Notes: generated by a model not told the origin, from the sequence alone. Shown: positions 18,049 to 26,569, numbered from the stretch's first letter. The stretch is DNA of 64,000 bases from DASSQJ01 sp963730165 (GCA_963730165.1 CAVSQS010000002.1:248001-312000), one strand, 5' to 3'. Translations and numbers: made by a program.

Positions 18049-18854
18049 CCGCCCAGCGGCACGCCCGCATCCTCGCCGCCCTCGATCGAGACGGCGTCGT
18101 GCGGGTGAGCACCCTCGCCGACGAGCTCGGCGTCTCCGACATGACCGTGCGCCGCGACCTGACGTCGATGCAGCGGGAGGGGATGCTCGTCAAGGTGCAC
18201 GGCGGCGCGCGCGTGCTGCACGAGGCCTCCAGCACGGAGCCGGGCTTCGCGGTGAAGTCGCAGCGCCGACTGGCCCAGAAGGAGGCGATCGCCGCGGCGG
18301 CCGCCCGGCTCGTCGGCCCGGGCGACGCCATCGCCATCTCCGCCGGCACCACCACGCACGCCCTGGCCCGGCACCTGACCCGGGTGCCGTCGCTCACGGT
18401 GGTCACCAACTCGCTCTGGGTCGCCGACACCCTGACCCGCGAGGGGCCCGACTCCACGACCGTCCTCCTCACCGGCGGCCAGCGCACCCCCTCCGACGCC
18501 CTCGTCGGACCCCTCGCCGTCACCGCGCTGCGCTCGTTCCACCTCGACCGGTGCTTCCTCGGTGTGCACGGCATGCACCGCGACAAGGGCTTCACGACCC
18601 CTAACCTGCTGGAGGCCGAGACCAACCGGGCGATGATCGCGGCCGCCGGCAGCCTCGTCGTCGTCACGGACTCGAGCAAGTGGGGGGTCCTCGGGCTGAG
18701 CGCGATGGCCGACATCGAGCAGGCCGACATCGTCATCACCGACTCCGGTCTGCCCGACGAGGCCCTCGTCGCACTCGAGGGTCTGGTCCGCCGCGTCGTC
18801 GTCGCCGAGCCGGTCGACGGCGACGAGGGTGACCGGGGCGGCGAGAACCGCTGA
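18042..18854 (+). CDS. DeoR/GlpR-family transcriptional regulator
   Basis: A 270-residue sugar-phosphate-sensing repressor. The N-terminal helix-turn-helix reads VSTLADELGVSDMTVRRDL (about 20-38), followed by the family segment VKVHGGAR. The C-terminal DeoR sensor (75-250) has ISAGTTTHALARHL and VVVTDSSKWG, the phosphosugar-binding pattern. The GTG start at 18042 overlaps the GH42 stop and is preceded by GGGAGGAG. It probably controls both arms of the galactoside cluster through the tandem TGTTTGGTT repeat. Confidence 0.9.
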   Translation: MLAAQRHARILAALDRDGVVRVSTLADELGVSDMTVRRDLTSMQREGMLVKVHGGARVLHEASSTEPGFAVKSQRRLAQKEAIAAAAARLVGPGDAIAISAGTTTHALARHLTRVPSLTVVTNSLWVADTLTREGPDSTTVLLTGGQRTPSDALVGPLAVTALRSFHLDRCFLGVHGMHRDKGFTTPNLLEAETNRAMIAAAGSLVVVTDSSKWGVLGLSAMADIEQADIVITDSGLPDEALVALEGLVRRVVVAEPVDGDEGDRGGENR

Positions 18855-18925
18855 CCGCCGGCCCGGGCGCGAGGGTCACGTCACACGGCCCGGGCATCCC
18901 GTCAGCGGGGTGCCAGCATGGGGGG

Positions 18926-19420
18926 ATGACCGAGACCCTGTCCGTCGAGGTCGTGACCGTCGAGAAGCCCGCCGACCTCAACGTCGTCATCGGCCAGGCG
19001 CACTTCATCAAGACGGTCGACGACCTCCACGAGGCGCTCGTCGGGGTCAGCCCCTCCCTGAGGTTCGGCGTCGCGTTCTGCGAGGCCTCCGGGCCTCGGT
19101 TGGTCCGACGCAGCGGCAACGACGCCGAGCTCGTCGAGCTGGCGACGCGCAACGCCCTCGCGATCGGCGCCGGGCACTGCTTCGTCATCCTGCTGCGCGA
19201 CGGCTTCCCGCTCAACGTGCTCAACCCGGTCCGTGCCGTGCCGGAGGTCTGCGGCATCTTCTGCGCCACGGCGAACCCGGTCGACGTCCTCGTCGCGGTG
19301 ACCGGCCGTGGACGCGGCATCGTCGGCGTGGTCGACGGGGAGCCCCCCCTGGGTGTGGAGACCGACACCGACGTCGCCGAGCGCCGCGACCTGCTGCGGA
19401 GGATCGGCTACAAGCTCTGA
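18926..19420 (+). CDS. Adenosine-specific kinase-like protein (PF04008 type)
   Basis: A 164-residue single-domain protein. Segments LNVVIGQAHFIKTVDDLHEAL, GVAFCEASGPRLVR, and the C-terminal GIVGVVDGEPPLGVE match the small family named from an archaeal protein structure. The biochemical role is poorly established even in that family. It stands alone, 71 bp after the DeoR gene and 79 bp before the acyltransferase, on the same strand. No signal or membrane segment. I am confident of the family and not of the activity. Confidence 0.75.
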   Translation: MTETLSVEVVTVEKPADLNVVIGQAHFIKTVDDLHEALVGVSPSLRFGVAFCEASGPRLVRRSGNDAELVELATRNALAIGAGHCFVILLRDGFPLNVLNPVRAVPEVCGIFCATANPVDVLVAVTGRGRGIVGVVDGEPPLGVETDTDVAERRDLLRRIGYKL

Positions 19421-19499
19421 GGGGCCGAGCCGTGCGCTGGGCGTAGGTTGTGGGTCGACGAGGGCGGCCGCCGCGGGCCGCCCCCGGGAGAGGAACGCG

Positions 19500-20093
19500 A
19501 TGAGGAGTCGCCTCGCCGACCTCGTGCTGCGGCTCTCGGGCTGGACCGCGGTGGGCGAGGTGCCGCGGACCGGGATCCTCGTCGGCGCGCCGCACACGTC
19601 GAACTGGGACTTCGTCATGATGCTGCTCGTCATGTGGCGTGGGGGCGTCACGCCCCGGGTCCTCATCAAGAGGGAGCTCTTCCGCGGCCCTCTCGGGTGG
19701 CTGCTGCGACGCCTCGGCGGCATCCCGCTCGACCGCGACAACCCCTCCGGCGTGGTCCGCCGGCTCGTGGAGGAGGCCCGCAGCGGCGAGCCGTTCCTGC
19801 TCATCCTCGCCGCCGAGGGGACCCGCGGCAAGGGCGAGTACTGGAAGTCCGGGTTCTGGCGGATCGCGCGCTCCGCCCGGCTTCCGATCGCCCTGGCCTT
19901 CATCGACGGCCCGACGCGCACGACCGGGTTCGGCCCCACCTTCACCCCCACCCCGGACGTCGTCGCCGACATGGACCTCGTCCGCGAGTTCTACCGGGAC
20001 AAGCGCGGGATCCACCCCGAGCTGCGCACCGAGCCCCGCCTGCGTGAGGAGGGACGGGGCCGCCCCGACGTCGGCCCGGCCGCCGGCTCCTGA
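19500..20093 (+). CDS. 1-acyl-sn-glycerol-3-phosphate acyltransferase-like protein
   Basis: A 197-residue PlsC-type protein. The HX4D catalytic motif is HTSNWD (near 36-41), and the glycerol-phosphate-binding EGTR motif is in LAAEGTRGKGEYWKSGF (about 107-123). It is short and lacks the hydrophobic N-terminal helix of classical PlsC, resembling a cytosolic-facing subgroup. Acceptor lipid unknown. A GGGAGAGGAA ribosome site precedes the ATG. An acyltransferase also lies among iscS, mnmA and etf genes in Mycobacterium, so it may belong to the ancestral backbone. Confidence 0.82.
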   Translation: MRSRLADLVLRLSGWTAVGEVPRTGILVGAPHTSNWDFVMMLLVMWRGGVTPRVLIKRELFRGPLGWLLRRLGGIPLDRDNPSGVVRRLVEEARSGEPFLLILAAEGTRGKGEYWKSGFWRIARSARLPIALAFIDGPTRTTGFGPTFTPTPDVVADMDLVREFYRDKRGIHPELRTEPRLREEGRGRPDVGPAAGS

Positions 20094-20190
20094 GCGGTGA
20101 TCGGGCCCGCGCACCCTCCGGCTCTGGCGCGGGAGCCGTCGCACGGGAAAGGATGGGGGCGACCGTCACCGCCGCCGGACAGGAGCCCCC

Positions 20191-21681
20191 ATGACCAACC
20201 TCGCCACCAACCTCGTGACGACCGCGACCGAGCTGCCCGAGCAGGACGCGCTGCGGGTCAACGGGCAGGGCGTGACGTACTCGCAGCTGCACGGGATGGC
20301 CGCGGTGGTGGCGGGGACCCTGCGCGCGAACGGCGTCGAGCCCGGCGACCGGGTGGCCGTCATCCTCCCGAACGTCCCGGCCTTCCCCGTCGTCTACTGG
20401 GGGATCCTCCTCGCCGGCGGCATCGTCGTCCCGATGAACCCGCTGCTCAAGTCCGGTGAGATCGACTACTTCTTCACCGACTCCGGCGCGAAGATGGCCT
20501 TCGTCTGGCCCGACTTCGTCGCCGAGGCCACCAAGGGCGCCGAGCGGTCGGGCACCCGCGTCGTCCAGTGCGGGCCGATGGGTCCCACCGACTTCCAGGG
20601 CGGCGACCCGCTGCCCACGCCGGCGGAGAAGGACGACGACGACACCGCGATCATCCTCTACACCTCCGGGACGACCGGGCGCCCCAAGGGCGCCGAGCTG
20701 ACCCACCGCAACATCCACCTCAACGCCCAGCGCTGCGCCACCGTCATCCAGGAGATCCACTCCGACGACGTCGTCATGGGGTGCCTCCCGCTCTTCCACG
20801 TCTTCGGCCTCGTCGTGGGCCTCAACGCGTCGACGATCGCGGGGGCGTCACTGGCCCTGATCCCCCGCTTCGACCCCGAAGCGGCCATCGAGGTCATCGA
20901 GAAGGAACGGGTGACCGTCATGCAGGGCGTGCCGACGATGTACGCCGCCATCCTCAACCACCCCCGCAGCGACGGCATGGACGCCTCGAGCCTGCGCACC
21001 TGCGTCTCCGGCGGCTCGGCCATGCCGCTGGAGGTGATGCGGGCCTTCGAGGAGAAGTTCGGTGCCGTGATCCTCGAGGGCTACGGCCTCTCGGAGACCT
21101 CCCCGGTCGCCTCGTTCAACATGCTCGACCGCGAGCGCAAGCCCGGCACCATCGGCGTCGCCATCCCCGGATGCGAGATGCGGTGCGTCGACGCCGACGG
21201 CACCGAGGTGCCGGTCGGGGAGGTCGGTGAGATCGCCATCCGCGGCGACAACGTCATGAAGGGCTACTGGAACAAGCCCGAGGCCACCGCCGAGGCCATC
21301 CCCGACGGATGGTTCCGCACCGGAGACCTCGCGACGATGGACGAGGAGGGCTTCTTCACCATCGTCGATCGCAAGAAGGACATGATCCTGCGCGGAGGCA
21401 TGAACGTGTACCCGCGCGAGGTCGAGGAGGTCGTCTACCAGCATCCCGACGTCGTCGAGGTCGCGGTCGTCGGGATGCCCGACGACCTGCTCGGTGAGCA
21501 GGTCGGGGCCGCCGTCGCCCTGCGCGAGGGGGCCACCGCCACCCCCGAGGACATCATCGAGTTCACCAAGGAGCGGATCGCCGCCTACAAGTACCCACGC
21601 AAGGTGTGGGTCGTCGAGGCCCTCCCCAAGGGTCCGACCGGCAAGATCCTCCGCCGCGAGGTCAACGCTCCGGCAGAGTAG
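20191..21681 (+). CDS. Acyl-CoA synthetase (AMP-forming), FadD-like
   Basis: A 496-residue adenylate-forming ligase that activates a carboxylic acid, probably a fatty acid, to its CoA ester. Motifs in order: the P-loop YTSGTTGRPKGAELTH (about 154-169), GYGLSETSP, WFRTGDLA, and DRKKDMILRGGMNVYP. The catalytic C-terminal Lys is in PTGKILRR. AGGAGC precedes the ATG. Chain-length preference cannot be read from sequence. The next gene starts 5 bp after its stop. Confidence 0.92.
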   Translation: MTNLATNLVTTATELPEQDALRVNGQGVTYSQLHGMAAVVAGTLRANGVEPGDRVAVILPNVPAFPVVYWGILLAGGIVVPMNPLLKSGEIDYFFTDSGAKMAFVWPDFVAEATKGAERSGTRVVQCGPMGPTDFQGGDPLPTPAEKDDDDTAIILYTSGTTGRPKGAELTHRNIHLNAQRCATVIQEIHSDDVVMGCLPLFHVFGLVVGLNASTIAGASLALIPRFDPEAAIEVIEKERVTVMQGVPTMYAAILNHPRSDGMDASSLRTCVSGGSAMPLEVMRAFEEKFGAVILEGYGLSETSPVASFNMLDRERKPGTIGVAIPGCEMRCVDADGTEVPVGEVGEIAIRGDNVMKGYWNKPEATAEAIPDGWFRTGDLATMDEEGFFTIVDRKKDMILRGGMNVYPREVEEVVYQHPDVVEVAVVGMPDDLLGEQVGAAVALREGATATPEDIIEFTKERIAAYKYPRKVWVVEALPKGPTGKILRREVNAPAE

Positions 21682-21686
21682 GGGGC

Positions 21687-22226
21687 GTGACGCCCGAGCC
21701 CCTCCCCGACGGGACCCCGCAGCCTCCCGACGAACCCTTCCCCCCGTCCCCGGGGGGAGCCGAGGGTGTGCCCGCCGGCGACGGCCACGAGGCGGACCTC
21801 TCGCGCCACCAGGTCCCTGACGCGGTCGTGCGCAACGCCGAGCGGTGGCGGGTCGTCGGCATCGCCCTGGACATCGTCTGGATCCTGCTGCTGGCGGTCG
21901 TCGTCGGCTTCTGGGTGCGGGTCACCTGGTACCCACGTCCCGACGACGAGGTGCGCGGTTTCGTCCCCGTGCTGCTCGCCCCGGCGGCCGCCGTCGGCGC
22001 GCTGCTCGCGGGCTGGGCGGTGGCGTCCGCGTGGCGGCTCTACCGGAGGCGCCGGTCGGGGTGGGACGCGCCGGTGGTGCTCGGCGCGCTCGGGGTGGCG
22101 GTGTCGGTGTACTCCCTCGTCCCCTCCACGACCATCGTCCCCGAGCTGGTGTGGCTCGGCGTGCTGGGGACCGGGTCGGCGGTCGCCGGCATCCTCGGTG
22201 AACGCACCTGGCGCCGGGTCGCGTGA
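21687..22226 (+). CDS. Hypothetical membrane protein, four helices
   Basis: A 179-residue protein from GTG 21687. A Pro/Glu-rich cytoplasmic N-terminus (1-50) precedes four predicted helices: VVGIALDIVWILLLAVVVGFWV, LLAPAAAVGALLAGWAVASAW, VVLGALGVAVSVYSLVP and VWLGVLGTGSAVAGIL. I do not recognise a named family. It begins 5 bp after the acyl-CoA ligase and is probably co-transcribed. Its last 187 bp overlap the antisense end of the EamA transporter. The hydrophobic pattern continues through the overlap, so this gene's 3' end looks real. Confidence 0.65.
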   Translation: MTPEPLPDGTPQPPDEPFPPSPGGAEGVPAGDGHEADLSRHQVPDAVVRNAERWRVVGIALDIVWILLLAVVVGFWVRVTWYPRPDDEVRGFVPVLLAPAAAVGALLAGWAVASAWRLYRRRRSGWDAPVVLGALGVAVSVYSLVPSTTIVPELVWLGVLGTGSAVAGILGERTWRRVA

Positions 22227-23158
22227 CCCGGTCGCCGCTGCGGGCGGTTGACCACCCATGCGGCACCGAGCACGACCGCGAAGCCGACGAGCTGGGCGGG
22301 CCCCAGGCGCTCCGCGAGGACGAGCACTCCGAGGAGCACCGACACGACGGGGATGAGGTAGGTGATCGTCGAGGCGACCACCGGGCCGGCCCCACGGACC
22401 ACGTCGAACTGCAGGGTGTAGGCGAAGCCGGTCCCGATGATGCCGAGGGCGAGCACCGCCAGCAGGGGCAGCCACGGGTGCGGGCCCGCGGCGGCGGCGC
22501 CGTAGGACCAGATGGCGGGCAGACCACCCGGCTGCAGGAGCCCCCAGACGAGGACGAGCGGCACCATGAGGACCAGTCCGGCGAGCAAGGTGGCCGCCGG
22601 CTGGGAGAGACCACCGAGGTCGGCCGCCGCGAGGAAGCGCCGGTTGTAGGTCCACCCGACGCCGTAGCAGGCGCCGCCGGCCAGGGCCATGCCGAACCCG
22701 AGGAGGTCGGGGCGGTCGGTGGCGGTCCACGGTTGCATGATCGTCACGACGCCGAGGAAGCCGATCCCGACGGCGGCAAGCCGTCGGCCGGTGGCCCGCT
22801 CGCCCGGGAGCAGGGCCAGGACGGCCAGCACGGTCGCGATGGGCGTCGTCGCGTTGCCGATGCCGGCGAGGGCCGAGCTGACCCGGGTCTCGGCGAGCGC
22901 GAAGAGGGTGAAGGGCAGGGTCGAGAGCAGGAAGCCAGTGACGAGGAGGTGACCCCAGACGCGCCGGGAGACGGGCAGCCGCCCGCCGCCGGCGTGGAGC
23001 AGCGCGGTGACCACGAGGGCCCCGGCGAGGATGCGCAGCCCGGCGATCTGCACCGGGTCGAGCGACTCCAGGCCGACCTTCATCAGGAGGAAGCTGGACC
23101 CCCAGATGAGGACGATGCCGACGTACTTGACCTGCCACGGGACGCGCGGTGCCGTCAC
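22040..23158 (-). CDS. EamA/DMT-superfamily transporter
   Basis: A 372-residue protein with ten helices in two EamA repeats. The first begins VKYVGIVLIWGSSFLLMKVGLESLDPVQIAGLR; the second has GGACYGVGWTYNRRF and ends near VVNRPQRR (about residue 305). Family members usually end there. The remaining 65-70 residues are a hydrophilic Pro/Ser/Thr-rich tail encoded antisense to the neighbouring membrane-protein gene, so they may be readthrough into non-functional sequence. Its GTG start overlaps the stop of the MetE-like gene by 4 bases. Substrate (metabolite export) unknown. Confidence 0.85.
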   Translation of the reverse strand: MTAPRVPWQVKYVGIVLIWGSSFLLMKVGLESLDPVQIAGLRILAGALVVTALLHAGGGRLPVSRRVWGHLLVTGFLLSTLPFTLFALAETRVSSALAGIGNATTPIATVLAVLALLPGERATGRRLAAVGIGFLGVVTIMQPWTATDRPDLLGFGMALAGGACYGVGWTYNRRFLAAADLGGLSQPAATLLAGLVLMVPLVLVWGLLQPGGLPAIWSYGAAAAGPHPWLPLLAVLALGIIGTGFAYTLQFDVVRGAGPVVASTITYLIPVVSVLLGVLVLAERLGPAQLVGFAVVLGAAWVVNRPQRRPGHATRRQVRSPRMPATADPVPSTPSHTSSGTMVVEGTREYTDTATPSAPSTTGASHPDRRLR

Positions 23159-24165
23159 GGGACCTCCTCGGTGAGCCGGCGCGCGGTGTCGAGCGCCGCC
23201 CGTTGAACGCGCCGGGCCCCCTCGGGTGTGAGCCCGGCGAGGCCGCAGGCCGGGGTGACGACCACGTCGGGCAGCACCGTGGCGTCGAGCCCGGCGCGCT
23301 CGAGCCCCTCGAGCAGCGTGGCCCGGGCGCTCGCGTCGTCCGTCGACCCGTCCGTCGCGAGGACTCCGGCGTGGATGCCGGTGCCCGCCTCGAGGGTGGC
23401 CGCCACCGACTCCCACCGCGCCGGGGAGGCCGACGTGAGGTCCACCGCGAGCGCGCCGGCCGCGGTCGAGCGCAGGAGCGGGATCGGGGCCCGGGCATGG
23501 CACGAGTGCAGGACCGTCGGACCGCCGTGGGCCGCGAGCACCTGGCGCAGCCCCCCGGCGACGACCTGGGGATCGATCGGGCGCACGCGTCCGTACCCGG
23601 AGGCCGTCGGAAGCGACCCCTCGAGCACGGGCGGAAGCGAGGGCTCGTCGAGCTGGAGGACGACCTGCGCGCCCGGGACGACGCGCCGCACCTGGGCGAC
23701 GTACGCCGCGACGCCCTCGGCGAGGGAGGCCACGAGGTCGGCCGCGGCGCCCGCGTCGGTGACGACCCGCTCCCCGCGTGTCAGCTCGAGGTGGGCGGCG
23801 AGGGTCCACGGCCCGCACACCTGGACCTGGAGCGGGCCCTCGTACCCCTCGTAGGCCTCGGCGAGCTCGTCGAGGTCCTCACGGTGCATCGAGGCCGTGC
23901 GGGCGGCGTCGCGGCCCGGGCGGTCCACGAGCCGCCATCCGCTCGGCTGGAGGTCGACCGGCAGGTCCACGAGGAGCCCGGCCGCCCGCCCCACGAGGTC
24001 GGCACCGGGGCCCCGGGCCGGGGTCTCGGGCAGGTAGGGCAGACCGAGGCCGTCGGCGTCGACGAGGAGGTCCCTCACGGTGCGCACCGCCTCGCGGGAC
24101 GAGACACCCGGCCACGAGCCGACGCCCCCGGCGCGCACGCTCGCCGCCCGATGCGCGCCGGTCAC
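23155..24165 (-). CDS. Core MetE-like (cobalamin-independent methionine synthase C-terminal) protein
   Basis: A 336-residue protein equivalent to the catalytic C-terminal half of MetE alone. Zinc-ligand motifs are present: HSC in TVLHSCHAR for the His-x-Cys pair, and Cys in VVTPACGLAG. QLDEPSLPP matches the acidic substrate segment. The MetE N-terminal folate-binding half is absent. The GTG at 24165 overlaps the upstream stop by 4 bases and gives VTGAHRAASVRAGGVGSWPG. Mycobacterium has a similar gene next to ligA. Whether it makes methionine, and from which methyl donor, is not established. Confidence 0.8.
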   Translation of the reverse strand: MTGAHRAASVRAGGVGSWPGVSSREAVRTVRDLLVDADGLGLPYLPETPARGPGADLVGRAAGLLVDLPVDLQPSGWRLVDRPGRDAARTASMHREDLDELAEAYEGYEGPLQVQVCGPWTLAAHLELTRGERVVTDAGAAADLVASLAEGVAAYVAQVRRVVPGAQVVLQLDEPSLPPVLEGSLPTASGYGRVRPIDPQVVAGGLRQVLAAHGGPTVLHSCHARAPIPLLRSTAAGALAVDLTSASPARWESVAATLEAGTGIHAGVLATDGSTDDASARATLLEGLERAGLDATVLPDVVVTPACGLAGLTPEGARRVQRAALDTARRLTEEVP

Positions 24166-25070
24166 GGCGCCCACCGCTCGACGAGCGCTCGCACCGACGG
24201 CGGCACCGGGGTGCCCGCAGCGGCGCTCCACGGCGCCGGCTCGGGGTCACCGGCCACGGTGCGCAGCGGGATGACACCGCACCAGGCGTCGGTCGCCTCC
24301 TCCGGGGTGGCGGGTCCGCCCGAGCGGACCTTGAGCAACCACCGGCCCTCGACGATCGGGAGCGCCATCGCGAGGGTGGCCGCGTGCTCGCGCCCCGTCG
24401 ACGGGCGCACCTCGTCCGGGCGCCCGGGGAGCAGCCGGTCGGAGAGCAGGTCGAGGGCGCGGGTCGCCTCGTCGCGCTCGAGCGTCTCGAGCGGGCCCTG
24501 GACGACGGCCGAGCGGTAGTTGGCCGAGGAGTCGAAGGTCGAGTGCGCCACGACGAGGCCGTCGACGGCGACGACGGTGAGCGCCGCGGGAGCGCCGGCC
24601 GCGACGTGACGGAGGGCCCCGGCGCCGGTGCTCCCGTGGAGCAGGATGCGGTCGCCGTCACGCGCGAAGAGCATCGGCACCGCCCAGGGGCGGCCGTCGA
24701 CCACCGTCGAGAGGGTGCCGGCGAGCACGTCGTCGAGGAGCGCGTCGAGCGCCGCGCGCTCGGTGGTGCCCCGCTCGGCGTGGCGCCCGAGCCGCTCGGC
24801 GGCGACGGTGCGCCCCGCGTAGCCCGGCCCGGGGCACCGCCCGCCACCGGCGACCCGGCGGGTGGACGCGGGGTGGCGGCCAAGGGCCTCGCCGACCCGG
24901 GTCGGGCGGGGCATCAGGGCGCCCCCGCAGGTCGGGCAGGCACGCTCCAGGTGCTCGGCGCAGCCCGCGCAGAACGTGCACTCGAGCGAGCAGATGACCG
25001 CCCCGGGCTGGTCCGGGGGCAGGTCGGCCTCGCAGCACTCGCACGTGGGGCGCATCTCCAGTCCACTCAC
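24162..25070 (-). CDS. DUF1272 zinc-ribbon fused to pyridoxamine 5'-phosphate oxidase-like domain
   Basis: A 302-residue fusion. Residues 1-55 are a DUF1272 module: MRPTCECCEADLP, ICSLECTFCAGCAEHL and CPTCGG, nine cysteines in C-x-C/C-x-x-C patterns that should bind zinc. Residues about 80-300 form a flavin-reductase-type split barrel of the nitroimidazole-reductase/PNPOx class (LSTVVDGRPWAVPMLFARDGDRILLHGS). GTG 25070 is supported by GGGAGGA upstream. The gene is divergent from the MocR regulator. Enzyme substrate unknown; a flavin or PLP-linked role is inferred only from fold and neighbour. Confidence 0.75.
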   Translation of the reverse strand: MSGLEMRPTCECCEADLPPDQPGAVICSLECTFCAGCAEHLERACPTCGGALMPRPTRVGEALGRHPASTRRVAGGGRCPGPGYAGRTVAAERLGRHAERGTTERAALDALLDDVLAGTLSTVVDGRPWAVPMLFARDGDRILLHGSTGAGALRHVAAGAPAALTVVAVDGLVVAHSTFDSSANYRSAVVQGPLETLERDEATRALDLLSDRLLPGRPDEVRPSTGREHAATLAMALPIVEGRWLLKVRSGGPATPEEATDAWCGVIPLRTVAGDPEPAPWSAAAGTPVPPSVRALVERWAP

Positions 25071-25090
25071 GGACCCATCCTCCCTCGTAC

Positions 25091-25138
25091 ACTGGTCCAC
25101 CGCGCAGATCCACTTCCCGGGCTCTTCTGAGGACCAGT
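25091..25138. promoter_or_regulatory. 8-bp dyad, candidate MocR operator
   Basis: Perfect inverted repeat ACTGGTCC (25091-25098) and GGACCAGT (25131-25138), centre-to-centre 40 bp, in the 68-bp divergent promoter. The right copy abuts the MocR start codon. MocR/PdxR regulators bind spaced repeats of this kind and commonly control a divergent gene, here the DUF1272-flavin fusion. Confidence 0.45.
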
Positions 25139-26569
25139 ATGGTCGGCGGCGTGGCCCGCTCCACCCGCAGCGTCCAGCTGCACCTCGCCCTCGCCGAGAC
25201 CGACGCACCACTCCGGCACCGGGTGGCCGACGCCGTCGTCGACGCGCTCCGGTCCGGGCGCCTGAGGCCGGGCGACCTCCTCCCGTCGACCCGTGCGCTC
25301 GCCGCGGCGCTCGGGATCTCCCGGGGGCCTGTCGTCGCGGCCTACGACGAGCTGGCCGCGGCCGGCTTCGTCCTGAGCCGCGCCGGGTCCGGTGCCCGCA
25401 TCACGCCGGGCGCAGACCTCGCGGCCCGGGCCGGCGCCGCGACGCACGTGCGCGAGGACGTCCCGGATCCCGTCGCGCCTGCCGCCGTGGCACCCCACCG
25501 GCCACGGTGGGACCTGCGCCCCGGACGACCCGACACCGGGCTCGTCGACCGCGCCGCGTGGCGACGGGCCTGGCGGGCCGTCGGGGCGAGCGTCCCGGGC
25601 AACGACGCCGGCGAGGTACCCCGCCACGCGCGCCTGCGCGCCGCCCTCGCCGAGCACCTGCGGCGGGGACGCGGGATCGCCGTCGACCCCGACGACGTCG
25701 TCATCGTCCCCGGGGTCGGGGGCTCGTTGCGGGCGCTCCCCGAGGCGTTCGGGTGGTCGGGCCGGACCGTGGCCCTCGAGGACCCGGGCTACGTCGAGGC
25801 GTGGACGGCGTTCGCCGCCGAGGGCGTCCGGACCGCCGCCGTGCCCGTCGACGCCGACGGCCTCGACCCCTCGGCCATCCCCGACGACGCGACCGCGGTC
25901 TACGTCACCCCGTCGCACCAGTACCCTCTCGGGGCCCGCATGCCGGTGACCCGGCGGGCGGCGCTGCTCGAGTGGGCGCGGGCCGGGGGCGGGCTGGTCG
26001 TCGAGGACGACTACGACGGTGAGTTCCGGTACGACGTCTCGCCCCTGCCCCCGCTGCACTCCCTCCCCGGAGCGGCGGAGCACGTCGTCTACGTGGGAAC
26101 GGCCTCGAAGATCCTCGCCCCCTCGCTCCGCGTGGCGTGGGTCGTGCCGCCGCGGCACCGGCGGGACGCGCTGCGCCGGGCCGCGGAGGCACGCAGCCTC
26201 GTCGTCAACGAGCAGACCGGCCTGGCCCTCGCCCAGTTCATCGAGTCCGGCGCCCTCGCCGCCCACCACGCGCGGGTGAGCCGTACCTACGCGGCCCGCC
26301 GGTCCGCACTGGTGAGCGCGGTCGCGCTCCACCTGCCGGACGCGGTCCTCGAGGGCGTCGAGGCCGGGCTGCACGTCGTGCTGCGCCTCCCCGACGAGGT
26401 CGACGACCTGGACGTCGTGACGCGGTGCGCCCGCGCCGGCGTGGCCGCCAGCCCGTTGTCCGCCTACGCGACGCAGGCGCCCCGGAGTGGGCTCGTCCTC
26501 TGCTACGCCGGGCTGGCGGAGAGCCGCGCCGACGAGGCGGTGCGGGCCCTCGCGGGGGCCCTCCGGTGA
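25139..26569 (+). CDS. MocR-type PLP-dependent transcriptional regulator (GntR/aminotransferase)
   Basis: A 476-residue fusion regulator. The GntR helix-turn-helix occupies about 20-80 (LRPGDLLPSTRALAAALGISRG). A linker leads to a fold-type I aminotransferase domain (130-470). The PLP lysine is in YVGTASKILAPSLRVAW, and the PLP-phosphate Arg follows. EDDYDGEFRYD is also typical. The ATG at 25139 directly follows the operator half-site; GTG 25151 is an alternative. It may sense PLP and regulate the divergent flavin-domain gene, but MocR members also control GABA and taurine genes. Confidence 0.88.
   Translation: MVGGVARSTRSVQLHLALAETDAPLRHRVADAVVDALRSGRLRPGDLLPSTRALAAALGISRGPVVAAYDELAAAGFVLSRAGSGARITPGADLAARAGAATHVREDVPDPVAPAAVAPHRPRWDLRPGRPDTGLVDRAAWRRAWRAVGASVPGNDAGEVPRHARLRAALAEHLRRGRGIAVDPDDVVIVPGVGGSLRALPEAFGWSGRTVALEDPGYVEAWTAFAAEGVRTAAVPVDADGLDPSAIPDDATAVYVTPSHQYPLGARMPVTRRAALLEWARAGGGLVVEDDYDGEFRYDVSPLPPLHSLPGAAEHVVYVGTASKILAPSLRVAWVVPPRHRRDALRRAAEARSLVVNEQTGLALAQFIESGALAAHHARVSRTYAARRSALVSAVALHLPDAVLEGVEAGLHVVLRLPDEVDDLDVVTRCARAGVAASPLSAYATQAPRSGLVLCYAGLAESRADEAVRALAGALR

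Noticed and set aside
20106..20133. CCCGCGC/GCGCGGG inverted repeat before the acyl-CoA ligase
   Set aside because: Only 7 bp of pure GC with a 14-nt loop, expected often by chance in this composition.
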